Shown here: one piece after another, positions 28,835 to 40,337 of the stretch
How positions within the stretch are numbered: position 1 is the first letter of the stretch
How the letters are laid out: every line of letters starts with the position of its first letter
NCBI GenBank assembly: GCA_938030665.1
Contig: CALHHY010000026.1
Span: 1-64,000 of the forward strand
DNA from: an uncultured Litoreibacter sp.
GTDB lineage: Bacteria > Pseudomonadota > Alphaproteobacteria > Rhodobacterales > Rhodobacteraceae
Reading direction: 5' to 3'
Length of the DNA stretch: 64,000 nucleotides
Notes under the pieces: generated by a model
The model's database searches: none
Told to the model about the DNA's origin: nothing
What the model saw: only the letters and a program-made list of their open reading frames with translations
Made by a program: the position numbers and the translations under genes

Positions 28835-30145
28835 TCAGTTGGTGCTTTGCAGCCCCTCTGGCTGGCCGACCACGATGAAATGCAGATCGTCCGGGCGCAA
28901 AAGCCGGGCTGCCACGCGCTTGATGTCGTCCTGCGTGATCGCGTTGATGCGGTCGTTGCGGCTGTCGGCATAGTTGATCGGCAAGCCATCCAGCTGCATG
29001 CCCGCAAGGATGCCAGCAATTCGCGCGTTCCCGTCAAACCGCAGCGGGTAGGCGCCGGTCAGGAAGGTTTTGGCATCTGCCAACTCCTGATCGGTTACGC
29101 CTTCGGTCGCGATCAGCTGCCACTGGTCACGGATCACGTCGATGGCCTCTGCAATACGGTCATTAGCAGATGCGACTTGCCCCAAATAAAGATGCCCCAG
29201 ATCTTTTGGCACAAGGAAGGTGGAGACCCCGTAGGTCAGGCCGCGTTTCTCGCGCACCTCTTGCATAAGCCGGGAGCCGAAGCCGCCCGCGCCAAGCACC
29301 TGGTTCAGCACGAAAGCTGCGAAAAAGTCAGCGTCGTCGCGTTCGATCCCCTCATGGCCGAAGATGGCGACAGATTGCGGCGTCTCAAACGGCACAACGG
29401 TTACCCCACCTTCCGGTAGGTAGGTAGCCGCCTCCGGCAAGGGTGCGCCCGTTTCGGGCAAACCACCCAGAAGGTCGTCAAGGATCCCGCCAAGTTCATC
29501 AGCTGTGATGTCACCAACCGCGCCCACGAAAATGCGGTCGCGTGCCACCACGTCATTATAAGCCGTAAGAAGGTCATCACGCGTCAGGGCGGTCACCGAC
29601 TCAATCGTGCCGGAGCTATCAGAGCCGTAAGGATGCTCGCCCCAGGCCAGCCGGCTGGCGGTTTGCTGCGCGATCTCGTTCGGATCGTTCTGGTCCGACC
29701 CGATGCCTGACACGATCTGGGATTTGACCCGCGCGATGGCGGCCTCGTCAAACCGGGGCTTGTTCAGGGCCAGCTTCAACAGCGCCACGGCCTCCTCCCG
29801 GTTTTCTGTCAGGAACTGCGCGGACACGCTGAACGTGTCGTCGCCCACGTCAAAGCCGTAGCTGGCGGCCAAGGCCTCCCGCGCGGCGGCGAAACCTGTC
29901 GCGTCCAGATCGCCGGCGCCTTCCTCGATCAACCCGGTCATCAGATTGACCGCGCCGCGCTTGCCTTCACGGTCCAGCGACGCGCCGCCTTTGAACCGTA
30001 TCTCAAGCGCGGTGAAGGGGATCGAATGCTCCTCCACCAGCCAGGCGGTAATACCGCCGGGCGATGTGACCTCTTTGATATCAATGGCGCGGGCGGGAAG
30101 GGCCGCGACCACGAAGGCCAGTGCCGTCAGGACAAAGCGGATCAT
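28835..30145 (-). CDS. M16-family peptidase-like protein (non-catalytic subunit)
   Basis: M16 fold features (YGVSTFLVPKDLGHLYLGQVAS) but the HxxEH region reads VNLMTGLIEEGAG. Confidence 0.88.
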   Translation of the reverse strand: MIRFVLTALAFVVAALPARAIDIKEVTSPGGITAWLVEEHSIPFTALEIRFKGGASLDREGKRGAVNLMTGLIEEGAGDLDATGFAAAREALAASYGFDVGDDTFSVSAQFLTENREEAVALLKLALNKPRFDEAAIARVKSQIVSGIGSDQNDPNEIAQQTASRLAWGEHPYGSDSSGTIESVTALTRDDLLTAYNDVVARDRIFVGAVGDITADELGGILDDLLGGLPETGAPLPEAATYLPEGGVTVVPFETPQSVAIFGHEGIERDDADFFAAFVLNQVLGAGGFGSRLMQEVREKRGLTYGVSTFLVPKDLGHLYLGQVASANDRIAEAIDVIRDQWQLIATEGVTDQELADAKTFLTGAYPLRFDGNARIAGILAGMQLDGLPINYADSRNDRINAITQDDIKRVAARLLRPDDLHFIVVGQPEGLQSTN

Positions 30146-31491
30146 TGGGTCACCTCCAGGGCCTCAGGGGCGGGTTTCTCGAACCAGCCGGTCACGGCGT
30201 TGCGGCGTTCTTCAAAAATGAACCGCGCGGCTGCGATGATGTCTTCTTCGGTGACGGCTTGCAGCACGTCGGGCCAGGCCTGCACATCCTCGACCGTCAG
30301 GCCCGAGGTCAGCGCGGCGCCGTAGCGACGGGCCAGACCGCCGACATTGTCATTGGCATAAATCTGCGAGGCCCGGATTTGGGTTTTCACCCGCTCCAGT
30401 TGCGCGGGGTCGACGCCATCTTCCATAAATTGCGCGATGACAGCGTCCATTTCGGCCTCTGCCTGCTCCAACGTGTATTCGGGCGTCGGCACGATGACGA
30501 CGCCAAAGGTCGTGTCGTCAAAGCTGAGGCCGCTGTAGAAGGCCGACGTGTAGACAGCCTTGGGGTTCTCCAACTCCAGCGCGCGGCCAAAGACCGACGT
30601 GGCAGAGCTGCCGCCAAGGATATCGGCCAACACCGTCAGTGCGGCGGCCATTTTCTGGTCGCCCGCGTCGCGTTCGGGCGCAATATAGGTGCGGATCACA
30701 TAAGGCTGGGAGACGCGCGGATCGTCAAAGCGCAACCGCCGTTCCGCCAGCTGCGGGGGCTCCTGCGGTCGGGTGCGCACGGGCAAGTCAACCGTGGGGG
30801 CCAAAGGGCCGTAATGTTTCTTTGCCAGCTCTTCCACTTCAGCCGGGTCCACGTCGCCTGCCACCACCAGCACGGCCGCATTGGGCGCGTAGTAAGTGCG
30901 GTAGAATTCCAGCGCGTCTGCCATATCAAGCTGCTCCATCTCGTGGCGCCAGCCGATGATCGGTACCCCGTAGGGATGGTTCAGATATTGCGCGGCGCGG
31001 CGCTGTTCGGAGAACAGGGCGCCGGGGTCGCTGTCGGTGCGTTGGCTGCGTTCTTCCAGGATCACGTCACGCTCGGTGATGATGTCTTCATCAGTCAGGC
31101 GGATGTTTCGCATCCGGTCGGCTTCCATCTGCATCATCAGCTCAAGCCGGTCGGCGGCAACCCGTTGGAAATAACCTGTGTAGTCGTAGGAGGTGAAGGC
31201 ATTGTCCGACCCGCCATTGGCGCGGACCGTGTCCGAGAATTCCCCCGATGCCAGCTTATCAGTCGCCTTGAACAGCAGGTGTTCCAGAAAATGCGCCACG
31301 CCGGACACCCCGGGTTCTTCATCGGCGGAACCCGCCCGGTACCACAACATGTGGACAACCACGGGCGCGCGGTGATCTTCGATCACGACGGCCTCAAGCC
31401 CGTTCTCCAGCATGAAGGTGGTGACATTTTCCGCGGCCATCGTGGGGGTGGCGACAAGGGCGGCAAGAGCGATCAGGCAGGTGCGCAGCAT
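30142..31491 (-). CDS. M16-family zinc peptidase
   Basis: VAHFLEHLLFKATDKLASGEFSDTV (HxxEH). Confidence 0.93.
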   Translation of the reverse strand: MLRTCLIALAALVATPTMAAENVTTFMLENGLEAVVIEDHRAPVVVHMLWYRAGSADEEPGVSGVAHFLEHLLFKATDKLASGEFSDTVRANGGSDNAFTSYDYTGYFQRVAADRLELMMQMEADRMRNIRLTDEDIITERDVILEERSQRTDSDPGALFSEQRRAAQYLNHPYGVPIIGWRHEMEQLDMADALEFYRTYYAPNAAVLVVAGDVDPAEVEELAKKHYGPLAPTVDLPVRTRPQEPPQLAERRLRFDDPRVSQPYVIRTYIAPERDAGDQKMAAALTVLADILGGSSATSVFGRALELENPKAVYTSAFYSGLSFDDTTFGVVIVPTPEYTLEQAEAEMDAVIAQFMEDGVDPAQLERVKTQIRASQIYANDNVGGLARRYGAALTSGLTVEDVQAWPDVLQAVTEEDIIAAARFIFEERRNAVTGWFEKPAPEALEVTQ

Positions 31492-31603
31492 CGGGGTCCT
31501 TCCCAGTTAATCTCGTACCCAGAATTATGGGGCTACCGTCGCTTTTTTCAACTAACCCAACGGCCTTGTGAGAGATGTAACAGCGCCCGCCTACGGCGGC
31601 CGG

Positions 31604-32140
31604 TTACTCCTCCGGCTCAAACCCTTCGGGCGGCGCGGACACGGTGCGCACGCCCTGACGGCGCAGCCGCTCAAGCTCGGCATATTGGTCCAAAGATTGC
31701 TCGCGGTATGCTTTGAAATAGACGTTCACATTAAACAGCCGCTCCAACAGCCGGCCGTCATTCTTGCGGCGGAACTCAATATCTTCCTCGGCAAGGCGGG
31801 TGCGAATACCTGGCTCCACCCCAAAGCGGGAAGCCTGAGCGACCAGCGCGCTATCGGTGACGCCCCCCTGCGGATTGCCACCAAGCGCGATGGTCGCGTC
31901 GGCGAGCGGCGTCACATCGGCGCGGTTGGTGCCGTTCGGCGTGGGTGTGGGCAAGACGGTCAGGTTTTCGGGCTGCACCAGCGGTTTGTTGGGCACGATG
32001 GCAAATTCGTCCGGCCCGCTTGTGTTGGAGCGCACATGCAACAGCTTGGGATCGCGGTTACGATCACAGGCAGACAGGGCGAGCGCCGCCGCCAATCCCG
32101 TCAGGATCATTGTCTTGCGTGTCATGCCTGTTTCCTCCAC
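31604..32140 (-). CDS. DUF3035-family lipoprotein-like protein
   Basis: LALSACDRNRDPKLLHVRSNTSGPDEFAIVPNKPLVQPENL. Confidence 0.75.
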   Translation of the reverse strand: MEETGMTRKTMILTGLAAALALSACDRNRDPKLLHVRSNTSGPDEFAIVPNKPLVQPENLTVLPTPTPNGTNRADVTPLADATIALGGNPQGGVTDSALVAQASRFGVEPGIRTRLAEEDIEFRRKNDGRLLERLFNVNVYFKAYREQSLDQYAELERLRRQGVRTVSAPPEGFEPEE

Positions 32141-32180
32141 CGCGTCTTTTGACTTTGTTTAGCCGAATTGCGATCCGGGG

Positions 32181-32660
32181 TCACGAGGACTTTGCGCCTG
32201 GCTTCTTCTCGTCAAATATGATGATCGCAAAGGCCCCTGCAAAGATGAAAACATCGGCAATGTTGAAGGTGAACGGATTGTTGATCCCGCAGCAGGACAT
32301 GTTCAGGAAATCCGCCACCGCGCCGTAGATCACCCGGTCCAGCACATTGGCCAGCGCGCCGCCGACAATCATGCCGACCCCCGCCAGCGCAATGGGCCGT
32401 GTCAGGCTGCGCTTGGCCCAGACCAGCAGGAAGGCGCATATCGCGAAGGCAAGCGCGATCAGGATCCAGCGCGCGGCCTCCGGGCTGTCCCCGAAGAGGC
32501 CAAAATTTATGCCCCGGTTCCACCCCATGCGGAAATTGACGAACGGCGGCAGAACGTCGATGGACAGCACCTCCTTGAGGTTCATCTGATGCACGACGAC
32601 CAGTTTGGATATCTGGTCGATGGCAAAGGCTACGATGGCCCAGAGGGTGACGGTACGCAT
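32181..32660 (-). CDS. lspA: Lipoprotein signal peptidase
   Basis: MRTVTLWAIVAFAIDQISKLVVV; FRMGWNRGINFGLF; GGALANVLDRVIYGAVADFL; start between purH stop and 32660. Confidence 0.93.
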   Translation of the reverse strand: MRTVTLWAIVAFAIDQISKLVVVHQMNLKEVLSIDVLPPFVNFRMGWNRGINFGLFGDSPEAARWILIALAFAICAFLLVWAKRSLTRPIALAGVGMIVGGALANVLDRVIYGAVADFLNMSCCGINNPFTFNIADVFIFAGAFAIIIFDEKKPGAKSS

Positions 32661-32661
32661 C

Positions 32662-34248
32662 TTAGTGCCTGAAATGGCGCATGCGGGTGAAGACCATGGC
32701 CAGCCCAAGTTCATCTGCGGCGGCGATCACCTCGTCATCGCGCATGGAACCTCCCGGCTGGATCAAGGCCGTCGCGCCGGCCTCTGCGGCGGTGATCAGC
32801 CCGTCCGCGAAAGGGAAAAACGCGTCAGACGACACGACGGAGCCGATCGTCGGGCTTTCGCTGAGGCCCAGCACATCGGCCATGTCCTGAGCCTTGCGCG
32901 CGGCGATGCGGGTCGAATCCACGCGGCTCATCTGCCCTGCGCCGACGCCGACCGTGGCCCCGTTCTTGGCGTAGACGATGGCGTTGGATTTGACATGTTT
33001 CGCAACGGTCCACGCAAACAGCATGTCGCGGATTTCATCATCAGACGGGGCGCGCTTGGTGACGACTTTCAGGTCGCTGGCGGCGATATGACCCACATCC
33101 TTATCCTGCACCAACATGCCGCCCGATACCTGCCTATAGGCCAACCCGCCCTTGCGGATGTCAGGCAACCCGTCCGTGGTCAGCAGCCGCAGGTTCTTTT
33201 TCTTGGCAAACACGTCAAGCGCGGCCTGATCCGCGCCGGGGGCGATGACGACCTCGGTGAAAATGGCGCTGATCGCCTCCGCCGTGGGGCCGTCCAGTGG
33301 CTGGTTCAGCGCGATGATCCCGCCAAAGGCCGAGGTCTGGTCGCATTGGAAGGCGTGTTGATAGGCCTCTGCAAGCGTCGCCCCGCGCGCCACGCCACAG
33401 GGGTTGGCGTGTTTGATGATGGCGACGGCAGGCCCGTCGGCGGGGTCGAACTCCGCTACCAGCTCGAACGCGGCGTCGGTGTCGTTGATGTTGTTATAGG
33501 ACAGCTCCTTGCCTTGATGCTGGCGCGCCGTCGCGACGCCGGGGCGTGCGGTGCCGTCCGTGTAGAACGCGGCCTGCTGATGCGGGTTCTCGCCATAGCG
33601 CAGGGTCTGGGCCAAGGTGCCGGCAACCGCGCGGCGGCGTGGCACCTGATCCAAAGCGTCGGCCATCCAGGAGGACACGGCTGCGTCATAGGCGGCCGTG
33701 CGGGCATAGGCGGTCAGCGCCAGGTTTTGCCGGAACGCGTAGGTGGTGTGCCCGTCATACGCGTTCAGCTCTGCCAGAAGCGCGTCGTAATCCTCCACAT
33801 CGGTGACGACCGAGACGAACTTATGGTTTTTTGAGGCCGCCCGGATCATGGCGGGGCCGCCAATATCAATATTCTCGATGCAGGTGTCGTAATCGGCGCC
33901 TTTGGCGACCGTTTCTTCAAACGGGTACAGATTGACAACCAGCAGGTCGATCGGGCCAATGCCGTGTTTCTGCATCGCCGCCACATGGCCGTCATCATCG
34001 CGCAGCGCCAGCAAACCGCCATGCACCGCCGGGTGCAGGGTCTTGACGCGGCCATCCATCATCTCGGGGAAACCAGTCACATCCGCCACATCTGTGACGG
34101 CCAGCCCCGCCTCGCGCAGCGCCCCCGCAGATCCGCCGGTGGAGAGTAGTTCCACACCTCGTGCGCTCAAGGCGCAGGCAAGGTCCAGCAGGCCGGTTTT
34201 GTCGGATACGGAAAGAAGGGCACGGCGGAGAGGTGCAAGGTCGGTCAT
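32662..34248 (-). CDS. purH: Bifunctional AICAR formyltransferase/IMP cyclohydrolase
   Basis: [68 protein letters not shown]. Confidence 0.97.
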   Translation of the reverse strand: MTDLAPLRRALLSVSDKTGLLDLACALSARGVELLSTGGSAGALREAGLAVTDVADVTGFPEMMDGRVKTLHPAVHGGLLALRDDDGHVAAMQKHGIGPIDLLVVNLYPFEETVAKGADYDTCIENIDIGGPAMIRAASKNHKFVSVVTDVEDYDALLAELNAYDGHTTYAFRQNLALTAYARTAAYDAAVSSWMADALDQVPRRRAVAGTLAQTLRYGENPHQQAAFYTDGTARPGVATARQHQGKELSYNNINDTDAAFELVAEFDPADGPAVAIIKHANPCGVARGATLAEAYQHAFQCDQTSAFGGIIALNQPLDGPTAEAISAIFTEVVIAPGADQAALDVFAKKKNLRLLTTDGLPDIRKGGLAYRQVSGGMLVQDKDVGHIAASDLKVVTKRAPSDDEIRDMLFAWTVAKHVKSNAIVYAKNGATVGVGAGQMSRVDSTRIAARKAQDMADVLGLSESPTIGSVVSSDAFFPFADGLITAAEAGATALIQPGGSMRDDEVIAAADELGLAMVFTRMRHFRH

Positions 34249-34293
34249 CGAATTCCCATCAGGTGGTCAGGTCGCAGCAGGTTCGGCGCCGGG

Positions 34294-35994
34294 CTAGAAA
34301 TCCTTGGCTTTCGCCAAATCCCAGCCGACCCGCGCCCCATACTCCATCGCTTGCGAAGTTAAAACGATCTGTTGCGTGCTGCGCGGCTGCAACCGCTCTT
34401 TTTCGAGGAAAAAGCTGGGTTCGACGGTGATTTTGGCGTCCGGGCCGGCACGAAACACCCAGACCTCCCCCGATTTCAGCGTCAGCGACACCGCCTTGCC
34501 CCCCATATCAAGGGAGGGCTCCACGTCCGGGTGCAGATGAAAACGGACCGCGAAACCAATAGCGTCGCTTTGCAACATACCGCAGCGGCGGTCGAAGACC
34601 TGACGGTCCTGTCGCGTTTCCGCGCTCAGCGTGTCCACGCCCTTCAGCCGCCGCCCGTCCGGGCTCAGCGTGCAGCGGCGCTGATGGGTCAGCCCACATA
34701 GCGCGGTGTAGCCATCATGATCGGCGACAACCTTCATGCCGACATCGCTGCGCGTCACGTCAGCGTTGACCCGCTCGGGCGGGTTTTTCAGCTGTTCCCC
34801 TTTGCGGGTCACCTCCAACTGGGCGGAGGCGGCCCCCTCAATGGCCAGCGTTGAATGCGATTGCGTGGCCCGACCGGCCCGGTGCCATTTGCCCCCGAAC
34901 CGCGCGCCGGGGCCGCAATTGACGATGACAGGCCGGCGTCCCGATGTCAGCTCGAACGCTAGGGTGCTGGCATGGGCGTTGAGCGAGGCAAGCCCCGTTG
35001 GCGGCGCGCTGGCATCCATGATCACGGTGGTGCCCTGTGCCTCAAGCCGGGCAAAGCCCATGGCCAGCCCCTCTTTCAACAGCAGGGGCGCGCTGCCATG
35101 CGCCAGCTCCTGATCCAAACGCCCTTCCAGCCCCCGACCGCCGCCGTGAAACCGGGCCAACCCGCCATCTGCGTGTCGGAGCGCACGCAGATTTGCGGCG
35201 ACGCGGCCAAGGGCTGCGTGATGCGCGGAGTCAACCTGACGCCCGGTTGCCGCAGCTGCGTCGGCAGCCCAGTTGATCAGGGTGAAGACCTCCATCAGCT
35301 CTTCGGGATCGCGGCTGCGCAATCCGCCGCCTGGGTCGATCTCCCGTTTGCATTCGCGTCCCAGAGCCTTGCAGGCGGGGGCAGCCAAATCCGCCATGCC
35401 GCCAAGGCTGACGCCGGCATAGACCAAGGCGGTTAGCGCCTCAAATGTTGGCAGTCCTTCGGGGGCCGCCTGCCAATGCTCGCGCAGATACCGCGCCTGT
35501 TGGTTCAGCGACGCGATGAAGCGAATATTTCCGTCGCTCGATTGCCCGCTCATCAGGAAATAGGCGTGGTTGATCCAGCGGATCACCCTTCGACCGGTCA
35601 AATCCGCGGGCCAACCCGGCCCGTCGCCGTCGCCGTAGCGGTCGATCCAATCCGCAATGAAACGCTGCGCCTGTTTGCGCGCGGGGCCGCCGCCAAAGGC
35701 CGCCAGATCATCAAGCCAGATGAAGCTGTGCATTTCAGCGACAAAGGCGTCATCGGGCTGCGCAATATCCCAGATCGCGGTGTCAGGTTCCTGCACCAGA
35801 TGCCCGGCGAGCCGGTATATCCCAGCCGTCATCTGCCGTCCAACCGCGTGAGAGCCCATGCGACGCGGCTCCGGCAGATGCACAAAGCCTGGCGCCGGCG
35901 CCTTTTCAGCGGACAGACGTTTGCTGACCCGTCCCATAAGGGACCGGGCGCGCCCGTCACTGGTGGGCGCGGGCATATCGGCCTCGATACTCAT
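34294..35994 (-). CDS. Heparinase II/III family protein
   Basis: RFIASLNQQARYLREHWQ, HADGGLARFHGGGRGLEGRLDQEL, VNCGPGARFGGKWHRAGRATQSHSTLAIEG. Confidence 0.85.
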   Translation of the reverse strand: MSIEADMPAPTSDGRARSLMGRVSKRLSAEKAPAPGFVHLPEPRRMGSHAVGRQMTAGIYRLAGHLVQEPDTAIWDIAQPDDAFVAEMHSFIWLDDLAAFGGGPARKQAQRFIADWIDRYGDGDGPGWPADLTGRRVIRWINHAYFLMSGQSSDGNIRFIASLNQQARYLREHWQAAPEGLPTFEALTALVYAGVSLGGMADLAAPACKALGRECKREIDPGGGLRSRDPEELMEVFTLINWAADAAAATGRQVDSAHHAALGRVAANLRALRHADGGLARFHGGGRGLEGRLDQELAHGSAPLLLKEGLAMGFARLEAQGTTVIMDASAPPTGLASLNAHASTLAFELTSGRRPVIVNCGPGARFGGKWHRAGRATQSHSTLAIEGAASAQLEVTRKGEQLKNPPERVNADVTRSDVGMKVVADHDGYTALCGLTHQRRCTLSPDGRRLKGVDTLSAETRQDRQVFDRRCGMLQSDAIGFAVRFHLHPDVEPSLDMGGKAVSLTLKSGEVWVFRAGPDAKITVEPSFFLEKERLQPRSTQQIVLTSQAMEYGARVGWDLAKAKDF

Positions 35995-36064
35995 GCTGTG
36001 TGACGACTCGCCTGTATTATTATTGGCCTTGATAATAGCCTACCACAGCCCCGCCTGTCACCGC

Positions 36065-37369
36065 TCAGCCGGGCTTGCGCAGCGAAATCATGAAAAACCC
36101 GTCCATGCCGCCGAGATCAGCCCAGTAATCGGGCCGCAACCGGATGCCGCCACCATCGCGCAGCCAGCCCCGATCAATGCCAAGGGCGTCGGGGTCAGGT
36201 GCAATTTCGGTCAGTTGATGACGCTCGATGGCGAGCTTTGCCTGCCGCTCCCCCTCCTCCGTCAGCAACGAGCAGGTGCAAAAGACGAGCCGCCCGCCGG
36301 GTTTCAACGCCGCCACGGCCCGGTCGATGAGGTCTGATTGCAGCTGGAACAGCCCGTCCAGGTCCTTGCCGTTCTTGGCGAAAGGCAGGTCTGGGTGACG
36401 GCGGATGGTGCCAGTGGCAGAACAGGGCGCATCCAGCAGAATGGCGTCGAAGGGCGCGGGCGGCTCCCATGTCAGGGCGTCGGCGACAGCGCGGGTCGCG
36501 GTCAGCCTTGTCCGGGTCAGGTTCTCTTCGACCGTGGACATGCGCGCGGGGTTAATATCAAGCGCGGTGACATCCGCGCCAGCGGCGGCCAGTTGCATCG
36601 TCTTGCCGCCCGGTGCGGCGCATAAATCAAGGATGGCCTCCCCCGGTTGGGGGTCCAGCAGCCGCACCGCAAGCGCGGCGCCTGCGTCCTGCACCCACCA
36701 ATCGCCGGTCTCATAGCCCTCTAGCCCCGACACCTGCCCGGCGCGGGCGAGCCGCAGTGACCCGGTCGGCAAGACAGTTGCACCAAGTTTTTCAGCCCAG
36801 TCAGCCTGCCCCGCCGGGTCGCGCAAGGTCAGATCAAGCGGCGCGCCTGCCAGATGCGCGGCCTCGATGGCTTGAACGATTTCCTCGTTGTAGATGTGGA
36901 CGATTCGGCGGCGCAGCCATTTCGGCAGCGTGGGCACAGTCAGTTCCGACCAGCGGTTAGCGCCCTCAGTCGCGATCCGACGCAGCACCGCGTTGGCAAG
37001 CCCTGCCATGCGGCGCGATTGCCGGGAGCGGCGCATGAGCGACACGCTGGAATCGACGACGCCGTGGGGTGCCTCCCCTTCCACAATCATTTCAACGACG
37101 GCCAGCCGCAGGATGTTTAGCGCGGCGGGGGGCGGCATCTTCTCGACGTAGTCGGCGATCAGGGCGTCGGCGCGGCTGAGGTTGCGCAGGGTCGTCACAG
37201 CAAGCCGTTGGCCACGTGCCTTATCAGATGGGCTAAGGCCTGCAAGCGGGCCCGTGGCGCGGGTCAGCTCCGACAATTGCAGATGGTCGACGGTGACCCC
37301 GTGAAGCAAGGCCAATGCGGCCTCCCGCGCGGCAAAAATGTTTGGTTTCGCGGGCGCTTGCTCGGCCAT
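36065..37369 (-). CDS. rsmB: rRNA cytosine-C5 methyltransferase (NusB + RsmB/SUN domains)
   Basis: LDLCAAPGGKTMQLAAAGADVTALDINPARM, LLDAPCSATGTIRRHPDL, LVFCTCSLLTEEGE. Confidence 0.92.
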   Translation of the reverse strand: MAEQAPAKPNIFAAREAALALLHGVTVDHLQLSELTRATGPLAGLSPSDKARGQRLAVTTLRNLSRADALIADYVEKMPPPAALNILRLAVVEMIVEGEAPHGVVDSSVSLMRRSRQSRRMAGLANAVLRRIATEGANRWSELTVPTLPKWLRRRIVHIYNEEIVQAIEAAHLAGAPLDLTLRDPAGQADWAEKLGATVLPTGSLRLARAGQVSGLEGYETGDWWVQDAGAALAVRLLDPQPGEAILDLCAAPGGKTMQLAAAGADVTALDINPARMSTVEENLTRTRLTATRAVADALTWEPPAPFDAILLDAPCSATGTIRRHPDLPFAKNGKDLDGLFQLQSDLIDRAVAALKPGGRLVFCTCSLLTEEGERQAKLAIERHQLTEIAPDPDALGIDRGWLRDGGGIRLRPDYWADLGGMDGFFMISLRKPG

Positions 37370-37407
37370 GCCTTGTCTCCTTTGTCGCGCCGCGTATATC
37401 AGCAGCT

Positions 37408-37587
37408 ATGAGCAAAGAACCAGAGGACAAGCTGCCCCCGGCGGCAAAACGGGCGCTGGCCGAGGCGGAGGCGCGACGCATGGCCGCCAAAGAGTCGGAA
37501 CTGCCAAAGGAGCTAGGTGGCCGCGACGGACCTGAGCCCGTGCGTTACGGCGATTGGGAGCGGAAGGGCATCGCGGTCGATTTCTGA
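37408..37587 (+). CDS. DUF1674/SDHAF4-like small protein
   Basis: MSKEPEDKLPPAAKRALAEAEARRMAAKESELPKELGGRDGPEPVRYGDWERKGIAVDF; C-terminal GGRxGPEPxRYGDWExKGxAxDF signature. Confidence 0.9.
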   Translation: MSKEPEDKLPPAAKRALAEAEARRMAAKESELPKELGGRDGPEPVRYGDWERKGIAVDF

Positions 37588-37624
37588 ACTGCCGTGCTTG
37601 TGGGCTTGAAGGTAAGCCGCCGGA

Positions 37625-37990
37625 TCACCGGATCGAAAGGTCGGCGTATTCACCCGCCCCACGGTCGGACTGAAAGCGGATCGTGTTGCCCTGAACGCTA
37701 ACTTTCTGACAGTTTTGACCCAGGTCGCGCTTGCCCCAGAAGAGGGTACGGCAGAAGAATCCGTCCTGCCAATTCCACTCGCCTTTGACGCCCATCCCAA
37801 AAGCGCGGCCCGTAATCTCGCCGTTGCGCGTCACGTTGACCCGGATGCCAGTGATCCGCAGGTCCTTACCGTCAACGACCCGCATGAACTCGTCCTTGCC
37901 GTCAATTCGCTCAAACCCCTGCGCGGCAGTGGCGGCGAGGCAAAGCGCCAGAGCGGCGGCAGCGGAAGGCAAGATGTGGTTGCGCGGCAT
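37625..37990 (-). CDS. Secreted hypothetical protein
   Basis: Signal peptide MPRNHILPSAAAALALCLAATAAQG; compact soluble domain. Confidence 0.7.
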   Translation of the reverse strand: MPRNHILPSAAAALALCLAATAAQGFERIDGKDEFMRVVDGKDLRITGIRVNVTRNGEITGRAFGMGVKGEWNWQDGFFCRTLFWGKRDLGQNCQKVSVQGNTIRFQSDRGAGEYADLSIR

Positions 37991-38074
37991 AGAAACGCTC
38001 CTGAGGGTTTACAAGCATTACGCAGGCTGGCCCCGTTTGGTTTCAAATTCGCCAGTGAGATTGGCGGAAATCTG

Positions 38075-38884
38075 CTAAAGGCCCAGCACATCCATCATGT
38101 CATACTGTCCCGGCCCCTTGTCCTGCCCCCAAAGCGCGGCCTTCAAAGCCCCACGCGCAAAGATACCCCGGTCGGTGGCCAGATGGCGCAGCACGACGCG
38201 CTCGCCGTCGGCGGCGAAGATCACGTCATGCTCCCCCACCACGTCGCCGCCCCGGATGGCGGTGAAGCCGATATCGCCGCGTTTGCGGGCCCCGGTAATG
38301 CCATCACGCCCGCTGTCGCGTACGTCGTCCAAGTTGACGCCCCGCCCTTCGGCGGCGGCCTCCCCCAGCATCAGGGCGGTGCCTGAAGGAGCGTCAACCT
38401 TGTGGCGGTGATGCGCCTCGACCACCTCGATGTCGAAATCCGCGTCCAGCGCCTGCGCCACCATCCGGGTCAGTTTGGTCAGCAGGTTGACCCCAAGGCT
38501 CATGTTGCCAGCCCGTACGATCGCAGCGTGGCGCGCGGCGGCGGCGATCTTGGCCAAATGGCTGTCATCCATGCCCGTGGTGCCGATGACATGAACCGCG
38601 CGGGCCTGTGCGGCAAGCTCCGCATGGACGACGGTCGCGTCGGGCGAGGTGAAATCGATGATCGCCTGCGCGTCTTTCACCACCTCAATGGCGTCGCTGA
38701 CCACGGGGACGCCGGTGGTCGCCCCGCCCATGGCCTGCCCCAGGTCCTGGCCTACCCACGCATGGCCCGCGCGTTCCGTCACGCCGATGAGCCTGCACTT
38801 GTCCGACGCCGCCACAGTCGCAATCAGCATCTGGCCCATACGGCCCGACGCCCCTGTGATGACGATCCCCGGCAGGCTGGTCAT
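38075..38884 (-). CDS. dapB: 4-hydroxy-tetrahydrodipicolinate reductase
   Basis: [57 protein letters not shown]. Confidence 0.96.
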   Translation of the reverse strand: MTSLPGIVITGASGRMGQMLIATVAASDKCRLIGVTERAGHAWVGQDLGQAMGGATTGVPVVSDAIEVVKDAQAIIDFTSPDATVVHAELAAQARAVHVIGTTGMDDSHLAKIAAAARHAAIVRAGNMSLGVNLLTKLTRMVAQALDADFDIEVVEAHHRHKVDAPSGTALMLGEAAAEGRGVNLDDVRDSGRDGITGARKRGDIGFTAIRGGDVVGEHDVIFAADGERVVLRHLATDRGIFARGALKAALWGQDKGPGQYDMMDVLGL

Positions 38885-38962
38885 GGCATTCTTCCCTTTT
38901 GAAACTCGCCGTCGATCTAGGCCCCATTGCACGCGTGGCGCAAGGGGCTTAAGTGGCAGCGC

Positions 38963-39361
38963 ATGGCAAAGAACTCTCATTTCTCCGGGGCGGGGCCGTC
39001 CCAACGGCAGTTGCGTGTGGGCGAGCTGATCCGGCGCACGCTGGCGGATGTGCTGAACCGCGGCGACATTCATGACCCCGATCTGAACCGCATGTCGATT
39101 ACGGTCTCAGAGGTGCGCACCTCCCCCGACCTGAAGATCGCCACCGTTTTCGTACTGCCCCTTGGCGGCGAGAAGCGCAAAGAGGCGATCGAGGCGCTTG
39201 CCCGCAACAAGGGCGAACTGCGACGCGCGCTGAGCAAAGAGATGACAATGAAATACTCCCCCGATCTGCGCTTCGTCCTGGACGAAAGCTTTGACCGGAT
39301 GGACGAGACTAGCCGCTTGCTGCGCCAGGACGATGTGCGCCGCGACGTGGACGGCGAATAA
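38963..39361 (+). CDS. rbfA: 30S ribosome-binding factor A
   Basis: [65 protein letters not shown]. Confidence 0.93.
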   Translation: MAKNSHFSGAGPSQRQLRVGELIRRTLADVLNRGDIHDPDLNRMSITVSEVRTSPDLKIATVFVLPLGGEKRKEAIEALARNKGELRRALSKEMTMKYSPDLRFVLDESFDRMDETSRLLRQDDVRRDVDGE

Positions 39362-39372
39362 GGAACCACGCT

Positions 39373-40278
39373 TTGGGACGACGCAAGAAGGGCCGGGATA
39401 TCTCGGGGTGGCTGGTCGTGGACAAGCCCGCAGGCATCAGCTCCAACAATGTGGTCGGCAAGATCAGGTGGGCGCTGAATGCCAACAAGGCGGGCCATGC
39501 GGGGACTTTGGACCCGGATGCGACAGGTATTCTGGCCATCGCGCTTGGCGAGGCCACGAAAACGGTGCCGTACGTGACCGACGCGCTGAAGGCCTATGAT
39601 TTCACGATCCGGCTGGGGGAAGCCACAAATACCGACGATGCAGAGGGGGAGGTGACCGACACCTCCGACCTGCGGCCCGGTGACGACGAGATCATCGCCG
39701 CGCTGACAGGCTTTACCGGCGACATCATGCAGGTGCCGCCAAAATTCTCCGCCGTGAAGGTGGATGGGCAGCGGGCCTATAAGCTGTCGCGTAGCGGCGA
39801 GGATGTCGAGCTGGAAGCGCGGCCCCTTTACGTGGATGACCTGAGCTTCATTAGCCGCCCCGACCCTGATCATGTCACGCTGCATATGGCTTGTGGCAAA
39901 GGCGGCTACGTCCGGGCAATCGCTCGCGATCTGGGGGCGACGCTTGGCTGTCTTGGCCATGTGCGTGACCTGCGCCGCGTCTGGTCCGGCCCGTTCGAGC
40001 TGTCGGATGCCGTGACGCTTGAGCAGGTCGAGGCGCTGGCCAAGCAGCCTGAGCTTGACAACATGCTGCTGCCGCTGGAGCTGGGGTTGGCTGACCTGCC
40101 AGAGCTGCCGACCACTGCAGAAGGTGCCGCCAAAATGCGCAACGGCAACCCCGGCATGGTGCTGGCCAGCGACGTTGCCTACGGCGACGAGGCTTGGGCG
40201 TCCTTTGAAGGTCAGGCCGTCGCCGTCGGGCGCTACAAGGGCGGGGAACTGCATCCGAGCCGGGTTTTCAAGGCCTGA
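39373..40278 (+). CDS. truB: tRNA pseudouridine(55) synthase
   Basis: [48 protein letters not shown] start. Confidence 0.95.
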   Translation: MGRRKKGRDISGWLVVDKPAGISSNNVVGKIRWALNANKAGHAGTLDPDATGILAIALGEATKTVPYVTDALKAYDFTIRLGEATNTDDAEGEVTDTSDLRPGDDEIIAALTGFTGDIMQVPPKFSAVKVDGQRAYKLSRSGEDVELEARPLYVDDLSFISRPDPDHVTLHMACGKGGYVRAIARDLGATLGCLGHVRDLRRVWSGPFELSDAVTLEQVEALAKQPELDNMLLPLELGLADLPELPTTAEGAAKMRNGNPGMVLASDVAYGDEAWASFEGQAVAVGRYKGGELHPSRVFKA

Positions 40279-40337
40279 TCCCTAGCCAACCCGCACAAAT
40301 TAGGCTGATATATTTCATTATCGTTCGTTTTTGCATA

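Noticed and set aside
30121-31716. 531-aa plus-strand ORF
   Set aside because: Antisense to the M16 peptidase gene with clear HxxEH.
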